A stretch of DNA of 51,178 nt from Acidimicrobiaceae bacterium (GTDB lineage Bacteria > Actinomycetota > Acidimicrobiia > Acidimicrobiales > Acidimicrobiaceae). The position numbers were made by a program, and so were the translations under genes. The notes under the pieces are model-generated. The model saw only the letters and a program-made list of their open reading frames with translations, was not told the DNA's origin and made no database searches. The stretch is taken from positions 1 through 51,178 of the forward strand of contig JABEUN010000008.1 of NCBI GenBank assembly GCA_013044385.1. Reading direction: 5' to 3'. Each line of letters opens with the position of its first letter. Within the stretch, counting starts at the first letter, position 1. Below, in pieces: positions 9,597 to 18,285 of the stretch.

Positions 9597-10979
9597 GTGG
9601 CCTTAGAGGCTTCAATAATCGATGAATTGCAGGTCCGGTTCGGGCCGACGAACTTGCTCGTGGGTGACCGAATTACCGAGAACTACCGCAAGGACGAGTC
9701 GATCGGTACAACGCCCTGCGCCCCTCTTTGTGTGGTATTCCCCGAAAGCACAGAAGATGTCTCGGCTGTTCTTTCAATTGCGTCCCAATACTCCGTACCG
9801 GTGGTTCCGAGGGGAGCAGGAACTGGTCTTTCTGGTGGAGCTTTGCCGAAAGCAGGATCTCTGGTGCTGTCGACAGAGCGAATGAATGCAATTTTGGAGC
9901 TGAATCGGCAGGACTCAACGGTAAGGGTTCAAGCGGGCGTCACACTCTCGCAGCTCGACGAGTACCTAATGCCTCTCGGCTATGTCTACCCCGTCTACCC
10001 CGGAGAACTTGGTTCGACCATCGGAGGCAATGTAGCTACCAATGCTGGAGGGATGAGGGCCGTCAAGTATGGGGTCACAAGGCATCAGGTCTTAGGTCTC
10101 ACTATTGTGCTGGCAGACGGTACGGTGATGCACTCCGGAGGGAGTTATGTGAAGTCTTCCTCGGGATACGACTTGACGCAGTTAGTTATTGGCTCGGAGG
10201 GCACTCTCGCCGTTGCATGTGAAGCCACCCTCCGGGTCTACCTGCGGCCACCGTTCACACAGACGATTCTCGCCCCTTTCGCAGACCGGGATCACGTCTG
10301 GGCCGCGGTGCGAGGCATTCTCGCAGTCCCTGATCCACCGATGATCCTCGAATATGTCGATGGGGCTGCCTTGCACGCAATGGCTGCACAGTCCGGGCTA
10401 GAACTTGGAATTCCCCAAGGGGCGAAAGATTCCGCTGCGGTCTACCTGATTGTGGTGCTGGAGGCTTTCGCTGAGGCAGTCTGCGATGAGCAAGCGGAAA
10501 TTGCAGCTGCGTGCCTAGAGGACGCCGGTTCCCTGGGCCAATACTTTCTCAACGTGCGCCAAGGCGAGCTTCTCATTACCGCTCGCGAGTCGGCTTTTTG
10601 GCTTGCTAAGTCTGCAGGTGCGAACGAGATTATTGATGTGGTTGTTCCGAGGTCATCAATCGGACAGTTGATGGACGAGGTCGCATCCATTGGTGAACAG
10701 ACCGGGTCGTGGATCTCTGCTGCCGGCCACGTTGGTGACGGGAACATCCATTTCTCGCTATTCCAGCCGGATTCTACCCTTAGGGGCGAGGTGATGATGG
10801 CGATCTATACAGCGGCTGGGAACCTGGGAGGCGAGGTCTCTGCCGAGCATGGAATAGGGAGCGTTAAAGTGCCCTACTACATTGCGACAAGTGATGAGGC
10901 TAAGTTGGAACTTATGAAGAGCATCAAATCAGCTTTCGATCCATCTGGGATCTTAAACCCGGGAAAGATTTTCGGATGA
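9597..10979 (+). CDS. FAD-linked 2-hydroxyacid dehydrogenase (GlcD/D-lactate dehydrogenase family)
   Basis: The product (460 aa) has an FAD_binding_4 domain with VPRGAGTGLSGG (70-81) and GSTIGGNVATNAGG (139-152), then a FAD-oxidase C-terminal domain with GHVGDGNIHF (about 376-385) and AEHGIGS (about 415-421). Members oxidise glycolate, D-lactate or other D-2-hydroxyacids to 2-oxoacids and pass electrons to quinone, cytochrome or a partner subunit. The GTG start has the purine tract AGGGGGGGA 2-9 nt upstream. Its stop overlaps the start of the ThDP enzyme (ATGA), which suggests the 2-oxoacid produced is used by that enzyme. No GlcE/GlcF subunit genes are present. Confidence 0.88.
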   Translation: MALEASIIDELQVRFGPTNLLVGDRITENYRKDESIGTTPCAPLCVVFPESTEDVSAVLSIASQYSVPVVPRGAGTGLSGGALPKAGSLVLSTERMNAILELNRQDSTVRVQAGVTLSQLDEYLMPLGYVYPVYPGELGSTIGGNVATNAGGMRAVKYGVTRHQVLGLTIVLADGTVMHSGGSYVKSSSGYDLTQLVIGSEGTLAVACEATLRVYLRPPFTQTILAPFADRDHVWAAVRGILAVPDPPMILEYVDGAALHAMAAQSGLELGIPQGAKDSAAVYLIVVLEAFAEAVCDEQAEIAAACLEDAGSLGQYFLNVRQGELLITARESAFWLAKSAGANEIIDVVVPRSSIGQLMDEVASIGEQTGSWISAAGHVGDGNIHFSLFQPDSTLRGEVMMAIYTAAGNLGGEVSAEHGIGSVKVPYYIATSDEAKLELMKSIKSAFDPSGILNPGKIFG

Positions 10980-12541
10980 AAGGGTCGCGGGCGATCCTTG
11001 AGTCACTCCTGATCGATGGGGTCAAGGTCTGTTTCTCAAATCCGGGCACGTCAGAGATGAATTTTGTCGCAAGTCTCGATGATGTGCCTGAGATGAGGGG
11101 GATACTTACTCTGTTCGAAGGGGTCGCGTCGGGGGCGGCCGACGGTTATGCAAGGATTGCGAACCATCCAGCTGCCGTCCTTTTACACCTTGGGCCTGGT
11201 CTTTCGAATGCGGGTGCGAATTTACACAACGCCCGGAGGGCGAATTCGCCGATAGTGACTATCGTTGGCGACCACGCCAGCTTCCACCTACACCATGACC
11301 CACCATTGGCTTCGGACATCGATTCGCTCGCCTCGCCGATCTCAAAAGTAGTCCTTCGAGCTAAGGACCTCTACTCACTTCCCGAAGTCACCTCGGATGC
11401 AGTAATAGCTTCGATTCAAAGACCAAGAGGGCCGGTGACGCTCATCGTCCCAGCCGACTTTACTTGGCTGGAAGCGGATTTCAATTTCGAGCCGGTAGAG
11501 CTTCTTGACAAGCAAGAAGCTAATCCCACAGATGTCGACTTCGACCCGGCCATAGCGGCTTTGAGGTCAGAGGGACGGGTGGCGTTCCTTATCGGTAGAG
11601 AGGCAATGTCGCAGCAAGGTGTTACCTCGGTAGAACGGGTTGCACAGCGCTATGGTGCACTCGTACTTTCGGAGACATTCTCTTCCGTGATCGATCGAGG
11701 AAGGGGAGTGCCGAATCCGGACAAACTGTCCTACTTCGGAGAGGGTGCACTTGCGCAGTTGGCCGGAGTGAGTACGTTGATACTGATTGGCGCGTCCCGT
11801 CCGGTTGCTTTTTTTGCATATCCGGACAAGCCTTCTAGTCTCGTGCCCGAAGGCTGCAGTGTCATAGACCTCACTCCGTGCGGAGTAGATGCAGCGGCTG
11901 TAGCTGCTTGCCTTGCAGAACAACTAGGCGTCGGCGATTTAGAGATCGCCCTATCCGAACACCCCCTTGCTCCAATCGTGGACGGGCCGTTGACGGCGAG
12001 CTCGGTTGCCACTGTACTGTCCCATCTTCTACCAGAAGGTGCAATAGTCTCTGAGGAGTCTGTTACAGCCGCACTATCCAGCTACCTGCAGACACGCGGC
12101 TCTGCTCCACATAGATGGATGAATCTCATGGGTGGGGCGATCGGCCAAGGTATGCCCCTCGCCACAGGAGCTGCAGTTGCGAGCCCGACGAGCAAGGTTA
12201 TAAATATTCAGGCGGACGGAAGTTCCCTATACACCATCCAGTCGCTATGGACTCAAGCACGTGAGAACCTGGACGTAGTGACCATTCTGCTGAACAATAG
12301 GGCGTACGCGATACTTCAGTTGGAGTTTGGAAGGGTCGGGGCTGAGCGTGCCGGCGATCAATCTCAGTCGATGCTGAATCTGTTTCCTCCGGAACTTGAT
12401 TTTGTTCGTATTTCCGAAGGCTTTGGTGTTCCCGCCACACGAGCAACGACGGTTCGCGAGTTCACAGTACAGCTCGAGGAAGCACTGGCTGCACGTGGGC
12501 CCCGATTGATAGAGGCCTACCTTCCAGTAGGCCTCTCATAG
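10976..12541 (+). CDS. ThDP-dependent enzyme, acetolactate synthase large-subunit-like / 2-oxoacid decarboxylase
   Basis: The product (521 aa) has the three-domain layout of ThDP enzymes. The catalytic Glu48 lies in LFEGVASGAADGYA, and the ThDP/Mg motif begins ADG (413-415) rather than GDG and ends in NN at about 439-440. The length (about 520) and the N-terminus PGTSEMNF match the short ALS-like group related to benzoylformate decarboxylase better than biosynthetic IlvB (about 560-600 with a small subunit); no ilvN is nearby. It is coupled by a 4-nt overlap to the hydroxyacid dehydrogenase. Inference: decarboxylation or carboligation of the 2-oxoacid produced by the upstream enzyme. Confidence 0.85.
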   Translation: MKGSRAILESLLIDGVKVCFSNPGTSEMNFVASLDDVPEMRGILTLFEGVASGAADGYARIANHPAAVLLHLGPGLSNAGANLHNARRANSPIVTIVGDHASFHLHHDPPLASDIDSLASPISKVVLRAKDLYSLPEVTSDAVIASIQRPRGPVTLIVPADFTWLEADFNFEPVELLDKQEANPTDVDFDPAIAALRSEGRVAFLIGREAMSQQGVTSVERVAQRYGALVLSETFSSVIDRGRGVPNPDKLSYFGEGALAQLAGVSTLILIGASRPVAFFAYPDKPSSLVPEGCSVIDLTPCGVDAAAVAACLAEQLGVGDLEIALSEHPLAPIVDGPLTASSVATVLSHLLPEGAIVSEESVTAALSSYLQTRGSAPHRWMNLMGGAIGQGMPLATGAAVASPTSKVINIQADGSSLYTIQSLWTQARENLDVVTILLNNRAYAILQLEFGRVGAERAGDQSQSMLNLFPPELDFVRISEGFGVPATRATTVREFTVQLEEALAARGPRLIEAYLPVGLS

Positions 12542-12598
12542 CTGACGGGTACCTCGGGGATTGCTGAATCGAGTCCTTTCATTAGGAGTCTGTGACGA

Positions 12599-15439
12599 GT
12601 GAAATCTCCGAACGAGGCTTTGGATCCGGCCCGCTTATTCTTTGTTCCCACAATCGACGATGTTGGCGGGCACTTCTTTCGGAGTGCCGATGTGGGCGCG
12701 GAAGGAGCAGTTCGAGGATTTGGCTTTCAGAGTGACACAAGTGGCCAATTGCAGCCTGCCACCTTCTGGGTCCAAAAAGTAGACGATCTACTTCTCGTAC
12801 TACAGAACCTGCTTCGACTCGATCCGGGAGCTATGTCGGCTTCGGAGAAATTTTGGCGTGAACTTACCATATTCACTCTTCGACAAATTGCTCGAGAAGA
12901 GGTTTTCCCTGCGGTCAATTTGCGAGGCTATCCGACCTGGAGGGCGCTCCAACCGAGGGGTCGAGCTGCTTTAGAGCTACGAGTGCTGGTAAATAGCTTC
13001 CCTCTCGAGGCGGTCCTAGCTGTTGACGATGGCGAAGAAAAAAAAGCAGAGAACAACGATCTTACGTTCGATGACCTCGGTTCAGTTTTTGCATCGGAAC
13101 CGCGTATTTCGGTAGAGGACTTCCGGCACCTTCTGGTTGATCTCTGGGTTCGCCAAGCTGGGGTGGCGGAGGTTTTCGGATCATCCGTTCTTTCGGTGGC
13201 CAATCAGTCTGAACTAGGCGGACCTGAACTATCAATGGCAGAGCGCGACTGGTTTGGGATCATTATGGATAGAGTCGCTCCTGCTACGAGGATCGGATTA
13301 AGACTTGACCTGAACGCGGACGCGGAAACCGAGACCGAGTTAAACCCGAAACTAAATATCTTTGTCTCGGCGGATCTCGATGACAGCTTACGGCTTGATC
13401 TGGACGATCTGTGGAGTGCGCCGCCGGCTATACGGAGGATGTTTTCAGACTCGGTGGAAGAAGACGTCCTTGTTGCGATACGAAGAGCCTCCCTTGCCTT
13501 TGGGCCAATTGGTAGGTCGTTGAACACAGTTCTACCTGGGGCTGTGGATCTCTCGATGGACGAGGTGGCGTCTCTGATTTCAGAGGGCGTGGAAGCGCTC
13601 GGTGCCGAAGGTATGTCTGTCCTACTTCCAAATGCGTTGATCCCTGTAGAGATCTCAGCAGTTGGTAGAGAAAGTCGGCCGGCGGACGGTGATACATCCA
13701 ACGGTGGCCTTTCGGTGCGGGGCGTTATGCAGATTCGACTTAGGCCGTCCATTTATGGTGAAGAGTTGACTGATGAGGAGATCCAAGCCATCTCCGACGC
13801 CAAGCGACTGCTTGTGAGAATCCGGGGCGGATGGGTACGTGCTGATAAGGATCTAATCAGGCGAATTCTGCGGACCGAGACCACACTTCCCGAATTTGTA
13901 GCGTCTGCGCTACTCGGTGTTATCGACGTATCGGGAAATGAGATAACAGCTCTTCCTTCCTCTGATCTAAAGGCAATCGTTGAAGGTATAAGGAGGGCGG
14001 CTGAACAGGGGGAGAGTCTTTTTGAACCCGCAGGGCTGCATGCGACGCTTCGTGGATACCAGCGGACTGGTCTCGCATGGATGTACGAGCTATACAGAAG
14101 CGGTATTGGCGGCTGCCTAGCCGATGATATGGGTTTAGGGAAGACGGTTCAGGTTATAGCACTTCAGCTGTACATACTTGATGGTGTCGAACATCCTACG
14201 CTCGTAGTCTGTCCGACTTCGGTCGTAGGGAACTGGGTGAAGGAGTTTTCGCGATTTGCTCCTGAGGTACGGGTTCATCGCTATACGGGACAACGTCGTC
14301 AGATTGATGATCTCCGAGCAGGAGATGTACTGGTAACGAGTTATCCAATCCTCCGAATCGATCAGGACCAACTTGCCAATCAGGAGTTCGCATTGGTAGT
14401 GGCCGACGAGGCCCAGTTTGTCAAGAACTATCGCTCGAAGACTGCTCGTGCTCTTCGGCGCATTAAAAGTAGATCGCGTATAGCTCTGACGGGTACACCC
14501 ATTGAGAACAGTTTGGTAGATCTTTGGTCGATATTGGATTGGGTGTTACCTGGCCAGTTCGGCAGTTGGACGAGATTCCAGCAACAAGTTGTAAAGCCGA
14601 TTCAAGCAGACAGTGAAGGCGAGGCGGCTAGCCGGTTTGCAAGGCAGCTGGGTCCGTTTCTTATGCGAAGGAAGAAGACCGATCCGGGGATAGCACCTGA
14701 ATTACCGCCGATTTCTATTCAAGACTTGGTGGTGCCGATGAGCAACGAGCAGGTAAGTCTGTACAAGGCAGTCGTGGCCGAAGCCATGGAAGAACTTGCC
14801 GAATCTGAGGGGATACATCGAAAGGGAATGATCCTGGCTTTGCTCACGTCGCTCAAGCAGATCTGCAACCATCCGGCGCAATATCTGAAAGAAAACGGTC
14901 CCATTATGGCAAGGTCGGCGAAGCTTGACGCCCTACTCGAGCTCATGGATGTCATCGTCTCGGAGTCGGAACAGTGTCTTGTCTTCACTCAATACGTCAC
15001 TATGGGGCGAATTCTGGAGCGTGCCTTTGAGGAGTTGGGGATGAAGTGTTGCTTTCTCCACGGGGGAACGGAGTCTGGACTTAGGGATGAAATGGTCAAG
15101 GAATTCCAGAGCGGGATGTTCCCTATCTTCATCATTTCGCTAAAAGCCGGCGGGACCGGACTCAACCTAACGGCTGCAAACCACGTTATACATTTCGACC
15201 GCTGGTGGAATCCGGCAACAGAGAACCAAGCCACTGATAGGGCTTACAGAATTGGCCAAACGAGGTCGGTGAGCGTCTATCGATTGATCTCGGAGGGAAC
15301 CGTCGAGGAAAAAATTGCCGAGCTCCAACAGAGCAAGAGGCGTGTTGCGGACTCGATCCTAGGTGGTGGCGAAGGCTGGATCACTGAGCTTGCTAACGAG
15401 GAGTTGGCCGAGTTGGTTGCACTTTCGGGAATCGACTGA
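12599..15439 (+). CDS. SNF2-family DEAD/DEAH-like helicase/translocase
   Basis: The product (946 aa) has a long N-terminal region (to about residue 480) resembling the SNF2_N-associated bacterial domain, then a Swi2/Snf2 ATPase. Motif I DDMGLGKT is at about 509-516, motif II DEAQ at 603-606, motif III LTGTPIEN follows, then motif V (KAGGTGLNLT) and motif VI QATDRAYRIGQ near 878-888. Such proteins translocate on duplex DNA without strand separation. The GTG start has AGGAG 10 nt upstream. It is followed after 4 nt by a SWIM-domain gene, a common bacterial pairing. Precise role (repair, transcription recycling or defence) is unknown. Confidence 0.92.
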   Translation: MKSPNEALDPARLFFVPTIDDVGGHFFRSADVGAEGAVRGFGFQSDTSGQLQPATFWVQKVDDLLLVLQNLLRLDPGAMSASEKFWRELTIFTLRQIAREEVFPAVNLRGYPTWRALQPRGRAALELRVLVNSFPLEAVLAVDDGEEKKAENNDLTFDDLGSVFASEPRISVEDFRHLLVDLWVRQAGVAEVFGSSVLSVANQSELGGPELSMAERDWFGIIMDRVAPATRIGLRLDLNADAETETELNPKLNIFVSADLDDSLRLDLDDLWSAPPAIRRMFSDSVEEDVLVAIRRASLAFGPIGRSLNTVLPGAVDLSMDEVASLISEGVEALGAEGMSVLLPNALIPVEISAVGRESRPADGDTSNGGLSVRGVMQIRLRPSIYGEELTDEEIQAISDAKRLLVRIRGGWVRADKDLIRRILRTETTLPEFVASALLGVIDVSGNEITALPSSDLKAIVEGIRRAAEQGESLFEPAGLHATLRGYQRTGLAWMYELYRSGIGGCLADDMGLGKTVQVIALQLYILDGVEHPTLVVCPTSVVGNWVKEFSRFAPEVRVHRYTGQRRQIDDLRAGDVLVTSYPILRIDQDQLANQEFALVVADEAQFVKNYRSKTARALRRIKSRSRIALTGTPIENSLVDLWSILDWVLPGQFGSWTRFQQQVVKPIQADSEGEAASRFARQLGPFLMRRKKTDPGIAPELPPISIQDLVVPMSNEQVSLYKAVVAEAMEELAESEGIHRKGMILALLTSLKQICNHPAQYLKENGPIMARSAKLDALLELMDVIVSESEQCLVFTQYVTMGRILERAFEELGMKCCFLHGGTESGLRDEMVKEFQSGMFPIFIISLKAGGTGLNLTAANHVIHFDRWWNPATENQATDRAYRIGQTRSVSVYRLISEGTVEEKIAELQQSKRRVADSILGGGEGWITELANEELAELVALSGID

Positions 15440-15443
15440 ACCG

Positions 15444-16625
15444 GTGGCCAAACGGATCGATATAGCCACATCGTGGTGGGCGCGTGCTTGGATGTCAGCC
15501 CTGGAAAATCGCGCCGTCCACGACCCAAACCGACTTGTGCGTGGTCGTGCTTACTTCAGAAAAAAGGCGGTGGTGATTGAATCCATCAGTCCTGGCAAGG
15601 TGAAAAGTCAAGTTAGTGGGAGCAGGGAAGAGCCGTACAGCACGACCCTATTCTTGAAGCAGTTTTCACCAGAGAGTTGGGGTGTGGCACTTGAAGTAGT
15701 AGCTTCGAGTGCTCGTTTTCTCGCTGAGCTCCTGTCTGGGGTTATATCTGAGGACCTCGAGGCCGCTTTGTCGGTCGAAGAACTTTCGCTGCTACCGCAA
15801 TCTGGCGAGATCTCCTTCGCCTGTGACTGCCCAGACTGGGCTGATCCCTGCAAACACTCGGCGGCCCTCTGCTATGAGTTCGCGGCGGTGCTCGATAAGG
15901 ATCCAATGAATTTGGTGGTACTTCGGGGGCTAAAGAAGGAGGAGCTGTTTCGCCGGCTGAGATGGCTCAGGAGCCCTACATCTCTTGATCGACTCCAGCC
16001 CGAAATCAGTGCGGTCTCGCTCGCCGAATTGCTGGCCCGGACAGAGTCAAAAGGCGAGCCTGTTCGCCAATCTGTTGTCGAGGAGGCACCAGTTGGCTTC
16101 AGAGCCCTGATTGCAAGACCGGAAGAGGTTCCTGTGGATCTCGGGCAGAGCCAAGGCCAACTGGTCTCAATGATCGGCTGGGCGGCAGAGAGGGCGAGGA
16201 GGGCACTGTCTGGAGGACTTATTGAGGATTTTGCACCTCTACCGGAGGTTGCTTCCGCTGCGGCAATTGCATGGTTGGTTCTATCGGGTGTTGGCGATGG
16301 AATTGAGCTGGACAGCAGTTTCCGCGGCATCAGACCAGCTGCGTTGGCAGGCGCCTATGACATGGCTGGCTTGGATGGCATAAAGGTGATGGTAGAGAGC
16401 GGCACTTTTACTAAAGAGCAGCGGAGGCTTGTGCGTGAGGCGCTGAATTCGCAAGGTTCCATCGACCAAGGTGAGCGGATCAGGATAAGTGGAAATCGAG
16501 CAACCAGCGGTGGAGTGCAGCTTAGATGTGACGCATCTGGAAACTGGTATCTATTTGTTGCTGGTGATGACGGCTGGGAGTTGGTAAGCGTCGGCGCACC
16601 GACTCCACTTTCACTTCTCACCTGA
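15444..16625 (+). CDS. SWIM zinc-finger protein, SNF2 partner
   Basis: The product is 393 aa from GTG 15444, 4 nt after the helicase stop; the frame is open further upstream inside the helicase gene. The SWIM motif CxC-x6-CxH is at Cys127, Cys129, Cys136 and His138. An N-terminal tryptophan-rich segment (WWARAWMSALE) typical of these partners is also present. SWIM domains bind zinc and probably DNA or protein. The spacing implies co-translation with the SNF2 ATPase and a shared complex. The C-terminal half is not recognisable. Confidence 0.85.
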   Translation: MAKRIDIATSWWARAWMSALENRAVHDPNRLVRGRAYFRKKAVVIESISPGKVKSQVSGSREEPYSTTLFLKQFSPESWGVALEVVASSARFLAELLSGVISEDLEAALSVEELSLLPQSGEISFACDCPDWADPCKHSAALCYEFAAVLDKDPMNLVVLRGLKKEELFRRLRWLRSPTSLDRLQPEISAVSLAELLARTESKGEPVRQSVVEEAPVGFRALIARPEEVPVDLGQSQGQLVSMIGWAAERARRALSGGLIEDFAPLPEVASAAAIAWLVLSGVGDGIELDSSFRGIRPAALAGAYDMAGLDGIKVMVESGTFTKEQRRLVREALNSQGSIDQGERIRISGNRATSGGVQLRCDASGNWYLFVAGDDGWELVSVGAPTPLSLLT

Positions 16626-16813
16626 GCAGTGTGTGGGTGGTCTGCCGGAGGCTCTGCACATCGTTTTCATGAGGTCTCAGTTGAAATATTCGACCAGAAT
16701 TTTGTGAGTTAGCTTCCGAAAGTGCTCGTGGACGTGAGTTAATTCAGCTTTGCATTTAGTATGTCTGCACAGGAGCGCCCAAATGGCGAAATGGTTAGTG
16801 ATTGGAAGAGCTG

Positions 16814-17983
16814 GTGAAGGTAGCTATACCCGCTGAAGTGACCGAAGGGGAGACCAGAGTAGCGGCTGTCCCGGATACGGTTGTGAAACTGAAGAATGCT
16901 GGCTTTGACGTAGCTGTCCAAAAGGGTGCGGGATCAAGCGCGCACTTCTCGGACGATTCCTATCGTGAAGCTGGGGCCGAGATAGTCGATAGTAGCGCAG
17001 AACTATACCGTGGAGCGGGTTTGGTATTCAAGGTACAGCCCGCTACCTCTGACGAAGTTGACCAGATGGATCCGGGCACGGTGGTGGTTGGTTACGTACA
17101 TGCGTACAAGAATGACGAGCTTCTAAAGAAGTATGCCGTCAGAGGTTTGACAGTGCTTGCACTTGAGCTCCTTCCGAGAGTGTCGCGAGCCCAGAGCATG
17201 GACGTGCTTTCGTCCCAGGCATCGCTTTCTGGCTACAAAGCGGTGATTCTGGCGGCCTCAAAGCTCGACAGAATCATCCCAATGCAGATGACAGCGGCCG
17301 GAACGCTGCCCCCTGGCAGGGTCTTGATACTGGGTGCAGGCGTAGCTGGATTGCAGGCGATAGCGACGGCTCGGCGCTTGGGTGCGATCATTGAGGCATA
17401 CGACGTAAGGCCGGCCGTCAAAGAAGAGGTGGAGAGCCTCGGTGCAAAGTTCCTCGACATCCCGCTTGAGTCGGCTGAAGGTCAAGGCGGATACGCCAAG
17501 GAGCAGGGTGAAGAGTTCCTCCGGCGTCAGCGGGAGCTCCTAACCGACCGTATTGCCGCCTCCGACATTCTTATCACCACTGCGGCTATCCCGGGTAGGC
17601 GAGCACCACTTCTGGTAACCACTGAGATGGTAGAAGGTATGCGTCCGGGTGCCGTGATCGTAGATCTAGCCGCAGATACAGGCGGTAACTGCGAGGTTAC
17701 TGTCGCTGGGGAGGAGATTGACTATCGAGGCGTGACGGTGATCGGTATTCGTGATATCGCCACCACGCTTGGATTGCACGCTAGCCAGACGTACTCCAGA
17801 AACCTCTTGAATTTGGTCCTGACATTTACGAAAGATGGTGCATTTGCGCTTGACTTCGGGGACGAACTGGTCAAGGCAACCTGTGTGGTCAAGGGCTCCG
17901 AAGTGCTCTACTCCCCGCAGGGTGTACAGCAGGTCGCACCACCAAAGATTGATAGTTCTGACGCGCCTAAGGAGAACAGTTGA
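16814..17983 (+). CDS. pntAA: NAD(P) transhydrogenase subunit alpha1 (soluble NAD-binding domain I)
   Basis: The product (389 aa) is domain I of proton-translocating transhydrogenase, binding NAD(H). GAGVAG (174-179) is the nucleotide-binding turn, followed by the acidic YDVRPAV stretch; RAQSMDVLSSQ is also typical. I chose GTG 16814 (start VKVAIPAEVTEG) because GGAAGAG sits directly before it; TTG 16802 is an alternative. The single-domain length shows the split architecture (alpha1, alpha2, beta). The TTGA overlap couples it to the alpha2 gene. Confidence 0.95.
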   Translation: MKVAIPAEVTEGETRVAAVPDTVVKLKNAGFDVAVQKGAGSSAHFSDDSYREAGAEIVDSSAELYRGAGLVFKVQPATSDEVDQMDPGTVVVGYVHAYKNDELLKKYAVRGLTVLALELLPRVSRAQSMDVLSSQASLSGYKAVILAASKLDRIIPMQMTAAGTLPPGRVLILGAGVAGLQAIATARRLGAIIEAYDVRPAVKEEVESLGAKFLDIPLESAEGQGGYAKEQGEEFLRRQRELLTDRIAASDILITTAAIPGRRAPLLVTTEMVEGMRPGAVIVDLAADTGGNCEVTVAGEEIDYRGVTVIGIRDIATTLGLHASQTYSRNLLNLVLTFTKDGAFALDFGDELVKATCVVKGSEVLYSPQGVQQVAPPKIDSSDAPKENS

Positions 17984-18285
17984 GTAACGCCCTAATCGAA
18001 TACATAACGATCTTCGTACTCGCGGCGTTCGTGGGAATCGAGGTCATCTCGAAGGTGCCGACGATACTGCATACGCCGCTGATGTCGGGTTCGAATGCGA
18101 TCCACGGGATCATTCTGGTGGGTGCTATCGCTGTAGAGGCGAATGCCCACGGAGCACTGCAGTTGACGTTGGGTCTGATAGCAGTCGTGCTAGCCACAAT
18201 AAACGTCGTCGGCGGTTTTGTTGTTACTGACCGGATGTTGGAAATGTTCAAGGCGCGTCGCCCCGTAGAGGAGAAGCAAGACTAG
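17980..18285 (+). CDS. pntAB: NAD(P) transhydrogenase subunit alpha2 (membrane domain)
   Basis: The product is 101 aa with three hydrophobic helices, including LIEYITIFVLAAFVGIEVI near the N-terminus and a centre with TPLMSGSNAIHGI, a hallmark of the proton-channel part of domain II. The TTG start overlaps the stop of alpha1. The short length and position between alpha1 and beta define it. Together with beta it forms the proton channel that couples hydride transfer from NADH to NADP+ to proton entry. Confidence 0.95.
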   Translation: MSNALIEYITIFVLAAFVGIEVISKVPTILHTPLMSGSNAIHGIILVGAIAVEANAHGALQLTLGLIAVVLATINVVGGFVVTDRMLEMFKARRPVEEKQD

